From Methanobrevibacter sp. (GTDB lineage Archaea; Methanobacteriota; Methanobacteria; Methanobacteriales; Methanobacteriaceae): DNA of 5,731 nt. The notes below the pieces were generated by a model that saw only the letters and a list, made by a program, of their open reading frames with translations, did no database searches and had not been told where the DNA came from. The stretch lies in assembly GCA_017404125.1 (NCBI GenBank), contig JAFRCZ010000123.1, positions 1 through 5,731 of the forward strand, given 5' to 3'. This document shows positions 1 to 3,900 of this stretch, piece by piece. A program made the translations under genes and the position numbers. How positions within the stretch are numbered: the stretch's first letter is position 1; every line of letters begins with the position of its first letter.

Positions 1-20
1 TAATATTAATATATTATAAT

Positions 21-326
21 TGGCTAGACTGGAGGGTTAGGAGTCCTCTGTAAGCACAAATCTCCTTCGGTGCAGTCGAAATAAAGGAGGCGGCATTTGG
101 ATTTAATCAGGGCCTGTGAAGCTGATGTCGAAGCCCCGTCCTGCAGGATCAATGGTGTCAGGGATATTACTGGAGGGTAATATTTAATTGGCTTTATTGT
201 GGGAACGTGTCAGGCCTGGAAAGGAGCAGCTCTACCGCTTACAGCTGATGCTTGTAGAACCGCGGGGTGGAGTTAGTTTTTCAGATAACCCTGGTTGATG
301 AAGGGTGTCCACTCCTTTATGTGCCA
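21..326 (+). ncRNA. ffs: Archaeal 7S RNA (signal recognition particle RNA)
   Basis: This is the RNA scaffold of the signal recognition particle. It binds SRP54 and SRP19 and takes ribosomes that carry signal peptides to the membrane. The diagnostic helix 8 core lies at 209-230: GTCAGG, then CCT-GGAA-AGG with the GGAA tetraloop at 218-221, then AGCAGC. This is the universally conserved SRP54-binding motif. Helix 6, the SRP19 site, is visible at 164-183 as ATATTAC pairing with GTAATAT, closed by a GGAG tetraloop (172-175) of the GNAR type. TGGC at 21-24 can pair with GCCA at 323-326 as the closing helix 1 of archaeal SRP RNAs, and this sets both ends. The size, about 305 nt, is normal for archaea. 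The region is far more GC-rich than its flanks. The ends are uncertain by a few bases. The promoter is at or beyond the left edge, so it cannot be judged. Confidence 0.96.
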
Positions 327-337
327 CTTAAATGAAC

Positions 338-344
338 TTTTTTT
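338..344 (+). terminator. T-run terminator of 7S RNA
   Basis: A run of seven T starts 12 bases after the last paired base of the 7S RNA. Oligo-T on the non-template strand is enough for termination by archaeal RNA polymerase, and no hairpin beyond the RNA's own structure is needed. A similar T7 follows the tRNA gene in this window. Confidence 0.55.
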
Positions 345-404
345 AACTATTTTTTCTCAATTGATTATATTTCACTATTTTTAAATTCTTAAACCATAAC
401 TAAG

Positions 405-444
405 TTATTTATACTTTTAACTAGATATTCTAATATAATTAGGA
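405..444 (+). promoter_or_regulatory. Candidate promoter and ribosome binding site of the acyltransferase gene
   Basis: A TATA-like TTTATA lies at 408-413, about 40 bases before the start codon, which would put the transcript start near 435-438 and give a short leader. AGGA at 441-444 is a partial Shine-Dalgarno match, 8 bases from the ATG at 453. The BRE region is not a good match, so the promoter call is tentative. The stretch between the 7S terminator and this site holds nothing else that I can see. Confidence 0.4.
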
Positions 445-452
445 TTGTTATT

Positions 453-1568
453 ATGGTAATTAAATCTAAAAGAATCTTCTATTTTGATGCTTTGAGAGCA
501 TTTGCAATTATTTCAGTTATTCTAATACACATTTATTCTGTAACTAGAGGATATGTCCTATCAGGGTATGGCACTATCCCTTCCTTTGAATGGATTTATA
601 CTCAATTTATAGGAAACAGCTTTAGGATAGGCGTAGACCTATTTTTAGTTTTATCTGGAGCCCTATCATTAGGAAGGGACTGGACAATAAAGTCATTTCT
701 ATCAAAAAGATTGCCTAGAATAATTCATCCATTCCTATTTTGGGGAATCCTTTTAAGCATAATCTTGATTTCACTATCCTATTTCTTCAGTTATCCTTAT
801 ATTCAGTCTTTCAGCTTAATGAGCATTTTAACATTCATTTACAATGCATTCATGGCAAAATCAGTTGGCTTTGCCCCATATTGGTTCTTTTGGATGATTC
901 TTGGAACTTATTTGATAATGCCTATATTCAACAAATGGATTCTTCATAGCGATTTGAAGGAATTGGAATACTTCTTATCAATTTGGCTTTTGACTTGCTT
1001 ATTCACTTTCACTTTTAAGACAGATTTTCCAGTAAAGCTAATATACTTCTTCAGTCCAATTGGACTTGTTGTTTTAGGCTATTATTTAAGGTATACTGAG
1101 AGAAAACTATTGAACAATCCCTATTTTGGAATACTTCTAATAGTTTTATCAAGTCTTTCAATGTTGGCATTCAGCTATATGTTATCTACAAATCACAGCT
1201 TTTATAACTTTGACAGATATTCATTTTTAACAGCTATTGAAGTTATTGGAGTTTTCATTCTCTTTAAAAACTTTGAAAAGTTCAATTTGAACTTCTTACG
1301 AGATGAGAATTCTTATCTTTATAAATTGTTTGTTGACAAGGACAGTATTTTCAAGAAATTCACTTTTACTTTAGCAAAGTACAGTTATGGCATTTATCTC
1401 ATTCACACAGCAATAATGTCCATTATCTACAGATCCATAAGCTACAGTTACTTCAATTATACAAGCTATTTCCTATTTTTGTTTATTATGGATGTGGTTA
1501 TTTCAGTACTTGTAATGAGTCTTTTATCAAGGATTCCACATATTAAAAACTGGATAGGGGCGAAATAA
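453..1568 (+). CDS. Acyltransferase_3 family multi-pass membrane protein
   Basis: Integral membrane O-acyltransferase (371 aa), a family that moves acetyl or other acyl groups onto sugars, peptidoglycan, lipids or exopolysaccharides. The family motif R-x10-H is exact: Arg15 to His26, inside FDALRAFAIISVILIH. Other family hallmarks are GVDLFLVLSGAL (60-71) in the second membrane segment and SYGIYLIH (311-318) near the C-terminus. I count about ten hydrophobic segments, roughly at 8-28, 57-73, 90-113, 118-134, 141-158, 171-187, 195-212, 223-242, 256-273 and 303-355 (two in the last). The length is normal. The soluble stretch at 274-302 is charged. The ATG has a weak AGGA site upstream, and the FYFDALR motif begins right after it, so the start is credible. 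The gene stands alone between two RNA genes. The acceptor could be a cell-wall glycan, S-layer glycan or lipid headgroup; the sequence does not say which. Confidence 0.92.
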   Translation: MVIKSKRIFYFDALRAFAIISVILIHIYSVTRGYVLSGYGTIPSFEWIYTQFIGNSFRIGVDLFLVLSGALSLGRDWTIKSFLSKRLPRIIHPFLFWGILLSIILISLSYFFSYPYIQSFSLMSILTFIYNAFMAKSVGFAPYWFFWMILGTYLIMPIFNKWILHSDLKELEYFLSIWLLTCLFTFTFKTDFPVKLIYFFSPIGLVVLGYYLRYTERKLLNNPYFGILLIVLSSLSMLAFSYMLSTNHSFYNFDRYSFLTAIEVIGVFILFKNFEKFNLNFLRDENSYLYKLFVDKDSIFKKFTFTLAKYSYGIYLIHTAIMSIIYRSISYSYFNYTSYFLFLFIMDVVISVLVMSLLSRIPHIKNWIGAK

Positions 1569-1606
1569 TTAATTTAGAAAAAAAGGAAAAATTCTAAAAT
1601 CCTTAA

Positions 1607-1625
1607 AAAGAAAAAGTTTATATAA
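1607..1625 (+). promoter_or_regulatory. Strong BRE/TATA promoter upstream of tRNA-Ser
   Basis: An A-rich BRE-like stretch (AAAGAAAAAG) runs straight into TTTATATAA at 1617-1625, a near-ideal archaeal promoter. The predicted start is near 1643-1648. That leaves a leader of about 50 nt before the tRNA, longer than is usual for an archaeal tRNA transcript. A weaker TATA-like site (TTATATTTA, 1649-1657) lies closer and would start only about 15 bases before the tRNA. Either or both could serve the tRNA. Confidence 0.55.
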
Positions 1626-1656
1626 TAAGTAAATATAATATAGTAATGTTATATTT

Positions 1657-1685
1657 AGTACAAATGGTACTTAATCACTTTTTTT
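1657..1685 (+). other. Small dyad and T7 run between promoter and tRNA-Ser
   Basis: AGTAC (1657-1661) and GTACT (1667-1671) form a 5-bp perfect inverted repeat with a 5-base loop. A T7 run follows at 1679-1685, nine bases before the tRNA. The arrangement resembles a small terminator, or it could be leader sequence removed by RNase P. The dyad is short and may be chance. Confidence 0.25.
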
Positions 1686-1693
1686 AATTTCTA

Positions 1694-1777
1694 GTCGGGA
1701 TGGCCCAGCCTGGTACGGCGTCGGACTGCTAATCCGATGATCAATAGATCGCCGGGGTTCAAATCCCCGTCCCGGCG
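1694..1777 (+). tRNA. tRNA-Ser (anticodon GCU)
   Basis: Decodes AGC and AGU serine codons. The cloverleaf folds fully. The acceptor is GTCGGGA (1694-1700) with TCCCGGC (1770-1776), with one U-G pair. The D stem is GCC/GGC (1703-1705, 1717-1719). The anticodon stem is TCGGA/TCCGA around the loop CTGCTAA, with anticodon GCT at 1728-1730. A long class II variable arm includes GATC/GATC (1739-1742, 1747-1750). The T stem is CGGGG/CCCCG around TTCAAAT. The discriminator is G1777, as expected for serine. There is no intron, and the CCA end is not encoded: a single C and then T7 follow. The long variable arm and G73 agree with serine identity. Confidence 0.97.
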
Positions 1778-1778
1778 C

Positions 1779-1785
1779 TTTTTTT
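1779..1785 (+). terminator. T7 terminator of tRNA-Ser
   Basis: Seven T residues begin two bases after the tRNA discriminator base. This is the usual oligo-T termination signal behind archaeal stable RNA genes. Confidence 0.65.
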
Positions 1786-1830
1786 AAAATCTTATTCTTT
1801 GTTTTAATTATTTGCTATTTCATTTTTTAT

Positions 1831-1886
1831 AAAAAAATAAGAGTTTTAATTAATTATTGTTCAGAAATATTATAATTAATTAAAAC
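1831..1886 (-). terminator. 15-bp inverted repeat plus T-run, likely terminator for the transglutaminase-like gene
   Basis: The arms at 1843-1857 (GTTTTAATTAATTAT) and 1872-1886 are perfectly complementary over 15 bp, with a 14-base spacer. Read on the - strand, the hairpin is followed, five bases later, by a run of T (1837-1831). This is the layout of an intrinsic-type terminator for the gene whose stop is at 1912. It lies between converging transcription units, so it may also stop transcripts coming through from the tRNA side. The stem is almost all A-T, so its strength in RNA is modest. A protein-binding dyad is the alternative. Confidence 0.5.
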
Positions 1887-1911
1887 CAAATATCAATTTT
1901 TAATGGATTTT

Positions 1912-3519
1912 TTAAAAGTTTATGGAACTGAATTGCCCGTATAGTTTATAATTCTTTGTATCCCAATTCTTTATTTTTCCTAGAGTGTTTTTTAAGCTTG
2001 TAGTATCTGCAACTACCCATTTCTCATTTATATACATCTGAGCCCAAACGTGGCCGGAAACATAACCGCTTGTAAATTTGCAGTTGCCTCCTTTAACGTA
2101 TCTTGCAGGAATTCCAGATGCTCTGGATAAGGCAATCAATAAATGGCTTCGGTCAACGCAGTTTCCTTTTTTAGTCTGAAGTGTCTTTACGGCGCCTCTT
2201 CGGGTATTTCGATATTTTTTGTATTGAATATTGTCACGAACCCAATTAAATATCTTCTTGCCTTTTTCATAGTCTGACTTGAGATTGGAAGTCAATGTTT
2301 TGGCTAAATTCTGTATTTCCTTATTTTTGACCTGACAATTCTTACAGCTTGTCAAGTATTTCTTTAAAGCTTCATTAATGGAAGTCTTATTTGCACTTAC
2401 TGCTTTAGCTGTAGTTTTGGAAACGGTTTTGCTTGTTGTTGCATTGGTTTTTTTAGCTGTTGTTGTGTTGCTTTTATTTGTTGTATCCTTAGCAGAAACC
2501 TTAACATTTACAGTTGATTTGCCTGTAATGTCTATGTTGACTTTGCTGGTATTCAGCTTAACCTTAGCTTCATCAGATTTAGTTACATCTACCTTATATT
2601 TGCTGGGATCCAACTTATCTAAAATATTATTCAAGGTATTATGGATATTATTCAATGCCATTTCAACTAAGCTGGTGTTTTTAGTATTCGCATTATTAGA
2701 GGTTGATTTCGTATTGTTGGTTTTTACGGTAGTTTTTGTTGTTGTTTTGTTTGTATTTGTTGTTTTGTTTGTATTTGTTGTTTTGTTTGTTGTTTTTATG
2801 CTTGCATTTGTACTGGATTTGGTTTTGTTCTTATTTAATTTAGAACTTATCTTATCCAAATCCAAATCATCAAGCTTTATATAATTTGGTAGTCTATTGT
2901 TTTTATTAAAGAAATCTAAACATTTGCTGTATGATAGAATCAATTGATTATATGGAATGTTTCCTTTTGATGATGAAGCCCAGTTTGGAGCTCTTTTATT
3001 CTTTTCTATAAATTTTCTTGTTTTGCTGGCTATTTGAATATACTCGGTCTTATTCAAAGTGCCTTTTACAGATTTGATTTTGGTATTGTTGTATTTCTTT
3101 ACCAAATTCTTTTTTATTTCAATCTTTGAATTGGAGTCATTCTCAACAGCTTTTGTCATCAGATACAAGTATTCTGTATTGGAATAGTTCTTATTGCTGA
3201 TTTTTACTTTAGGGAATTTTCCGTTCTTTTCAACATAGCTGATAAAGCTTGTTGATGTTTTTGCCAAAGTCTTCTTGTTCACTGTTGTTGTATTCTCTTT
3301 TGTTTTAGTTTTGTTTGTCTTTGTTGCGTTTGCTGTCTTTGTTGTATCTGTTTTAACTTTAGCAGTAGAATTTATAGTGCTCTTATTGATTGAAGAATCA
3401 GATTTAAGAATCTTATTTTCCTTCAAATCTGTGGAATTATTTACACTTTGAGCACTAATGCTGCTTATAGAGAAAAACAGCACTACCAATAAAGTTAAAA
3501 TAATTATCTTGTTTCTAAT
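1912..3519 (-). CDS. Secreted transglutaminase-like protein with pseudomurein-binding-like repeats
   Basis: Predicted extracellular cysteine-protease-fold protein, 535 aa from the ATT start at 3519 (525 aa from TTG at 3489, used for numbering here). I prefer ATT: GAGGTG lies 5 bases upstream, and it adds RNK plus ten residues that complete a signal peptide ending SISSISAQS. TTG has no Shine-Dalgarno and gives an n-region without positive charge. Domains: T/K/N-rich linker 17-77; pseudomurein-binding-like repeats at about 78-118, 148-190 and a partial one at 188-207 (pattern [YF][VI]EKNGKFP...YLYLMTKA); T/N/K linker 217-270; spacer 271-335; second T/K linker 336-368; C-terminal transglutaminase-like domain 372-525. 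A C-H-D triad is visible: Cys444 (KGNCVD), His480 (SGHVWAQ), Asp495 (VVADTTS). A CxxC pair is at 382/385. About 20 N-x-S/T sequons suggest N-glycosylation. Family knowledge: this fold includes the phage pseudomurein endoisopeptidases PeiW/PeiP and C-terminal domains of Methanobrevibacter adhesin-like proteins. Wall remodelling or cross-linking is inferred. No membrane anchor is seen. Confidence 0.88.
   Translation of the reverse strand: MRNKIIILTLLVVLFFSISSISAQSVNNSTDLKENKILKSDSSINKSTINSTAKVKTDTTKTANATKTNKTKTKENTTTVNKKTLAKTSTSFISYVEKNGKFPKVKISNKNYSNTEYLYLMTKAVENDSNSKIEIKKNLVKKYNNTKIKSVKGTLNKTEYIQIASKTRKFIEKNKRAPNWASSSKGNIPYNQLILSYSKCLDFFNKNNRLPNYIKLDDLDLDKISSKLNKNKTKSSTNASIKTTNKTTNTNKTTNTNKTTTKTTVKTNNTKSTSNNANTKNTSLVEMALNNIHNTLNNILDKLDPSKYKVDVTKSDEAKVKLNTSKVNIDITGKSTVNVKVSAKDTTNKSNTTTAKKTNATTSKTVSKTTAKAVSANKTSINEALKKYLTSCKNCQVKNKEIQNLAKTLTSNLKSDYEKGKKIFNWVRDNIQYKKYRNTRRGAVKTLQTKKGNCVDRSHLLIALSRASGIPARYVKGGNCKFTSGYVSGHVWAQMYINEKWVVADTTSLKNTLGKIKNWDTKNYKLYGQFSSINF
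2741..2792 (-). repeat. 18-bp tandem repeat inside the transglutaminase-like gene
   Basis: Almost three copies of an 18-base unit (GTTGTTTTGTTTGTATTT on the + strand) start at 2741, 2759 and 2777 (the last is partial). On the coding strand they give the six-residue unit N-T-N-K-T-T in the Thr/Asn/Lys linker. The unit is a multiple of three, so copy-number changes would alter linker length without breaking the frame. Confidence 0.85.
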
Positions 3520-3520
3520 A

Positions 3521-3550
3521 TTAACACCTCATTTTCTTTGTTCTCCTCCT
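3521..3550 (-). promoter_or_regulatory. Translation start region with two Shine-Dalgarno sites and a three-codon upstream ORF
   Basis: On the - strand a near-perfect Shine-Dalgarno AGGAGGAG (3550-3543) precedes an ATG at 3532-3530 by about 11 bases. That ATG opens only Met-Arg-Cys and then TAA (3523-3521). Bases 3530-3525 of this mini-ORF spell GAGGTG, a second Shine-Dalgarno match. It lies five bases before ATT at 3519-3517, the proposed start of the main gene. The uORF stop and the ATT are one base apart, so terminating ribosomes could restart there. Confidence 0.5.
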
Positions 3551-3564
3551 TTTATTTTTTAACT

Positions 3565-3597
3565 ATCTTTAAAATACTTATTTTTCATTTTAAAGAT
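3565..3597. repeat. Perfect 11-bp inverted repeat in the leader of the transglutaminase-like gene
   Basis: ATCTTTAAAAT (3565-3575) and ATTTTAAAGAT (3587-3597) are exact reverse complements with an 11-base spacer. The element lies between the proposed - strand TATA box and the Shine-Dalgarno sites, so it would be at the beginning of the mRNA leader, or just at the transcript start as an operator. It is wholly A-T-rich apart from one G-C pair, so a DNA-binding site is at least as likely as a stable RNA hairpin. Confidence 0.55.
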
Positions 3598-3626
3598 TAG
3601 TTAATTCTTATTTTGTTTTTTTAATT

Positions 3627-3640
3627 TAAATATATTTTCT
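3627..3640 (-). promoter_or_regulatory. Candidate promoter of the transglutaminase-like gene
   Basis: The - strand reads AGAAAA followed by TATATTTA (TATA box at 3634-3627), an acceptable BRE/TATA pair. The expected transcript start is near 3600-3605, which gives a leader of about 80 nt that contains the 11-bp inverted repeat, the uORF and both Shine-Dalgarno sites. Confidence 0.45.
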
Positions 3641-3643
3641 AAT

Positions 3644-3665
3644 TGTGATTTTGTGTAAAATCACA
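3644..3665. promoter_or_regulatory. Candidate operator: 9-bp perfect dyad between divergent promoters
   Basis: TGTGATTTT (3644-3652) and AAAATCACA (3657-3665) are perfect inverted repeats around GTGT. The dyad lies just upstream of the - strand TATA box (3627-3634) and about 20 bases upstream of the + strand TATA box (3686-3693). This is a natural place for a regulator that controls both genes. The outer TGTGA/TCACA halves look like bacterial CRP half-sites, but the 12-base spacing is wrong for CRP and an archaeal regulator would be expected. Confidence 0.45.
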
Positions 3666-3679
3666 CCTTTATTTTAATA

Positions 3680-3693
3680 AAAAAGTTTATATA
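3680..3693 (+). promoter_or_regulatory. Strong distal BRE/TATA promoter
   Basis: The A-rich stretch AAAAAG ends at 3685 and runs into TTTATATA (3686-3693), the same core as the promoter before tRNA-Ser. Transcription would begin near 3713-3718. The only gene downstream starts at 3901, so the leader would be about 185 nt, or a short unannotated RNA is made here. Confidence 0.5.
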
Positions 3694-3763
3694 TTGCTTA
3701 TATTTTGATATGAATATTAGAATGAACTTATAATTTACATCATGACTATCAAATTGATTTTAT

Positions 3764-3797
3764 TTTGGAAATTTCATATCCAAAGATAAAAATTTCC
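3764..3797 (+). other. Overlapping, mutually exclusive hairpins in the long leader
   Basis: Two perfect stems share bases. TTTGGA (3764-3769) pairs with TCCAAA (3779-3784), and GGAAATTT (3767-3774) pairs with AAATTTCC (3790-3797). Only one can form at a time. This is the geometry of an attenuator or switch, but both stems are short and A-T-rich, so chance is possible. Confidence 0.3.
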
Positions 3798-3847
3798 TAA
3801 AAGATTTTAAAACCAATATCATAGTAAAAGTTATTATATTTGTATAA

Positions 3848-3893
3848 ACAAAATTTATATTGATTTTGATAAAAACAACTATTTTGCTAAGGA
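3848..3893 (+). promoter_or_regulatory. Proximal promoter and ribosome binding site of the radical SAM gene
   Basis: ACAAAA followed by TTTATATT (3854-3861) is a reasonable BRE/TATA pair 40 bases before the start codon, giving a leader of about 15-18 nt. AAGGA at 3889-3893 is a Shine-Dalgarno match seven bases from the ATG at 3901, and it supports that start. Confidence 0.5.
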
Positions 3894-3900
3894 ATTAAAA

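Noticed and set aside
740..949. Short + strand frame inside the acyltransferase gene
   Set aside because: It is wholly inside a well-supported gene in another frame and has no domain or ribosome binding site.
1573..1598. 7-bp inverted repeat TTTAGAA/TTCTAAA after the acyltransferase gene
   Set aside because: It is short and A-T only, and it is followed by A-rich, not T-rich, sequence. It does not look like a terminator.
2378..2884. 168-codon open frame on the + strand, rich in Val, Leu and Phe
   Set aside because: It is the antisense shadow of the Thr/Asn/Lys-rich linkers of the - strand gene. ACA/AAC/AAA codons read in reverse give the hydrophobic bias, and there is no ribosome binding site.
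3644..3665. CRP/FNR-type site, suggested by TGTGA and TCACA
   Set aside because: CRP needs a 6-base spacing between these halves, and here it is 12. The dyad is kept as an operator candidate of unknown regulator.
3742..3789. 15-codon + strand ORF in the intergenic region
   Set aside because: There is no Shine-Dalgarno site, it overlaps the competing hairpins, and such short ORFs are expected by chance.
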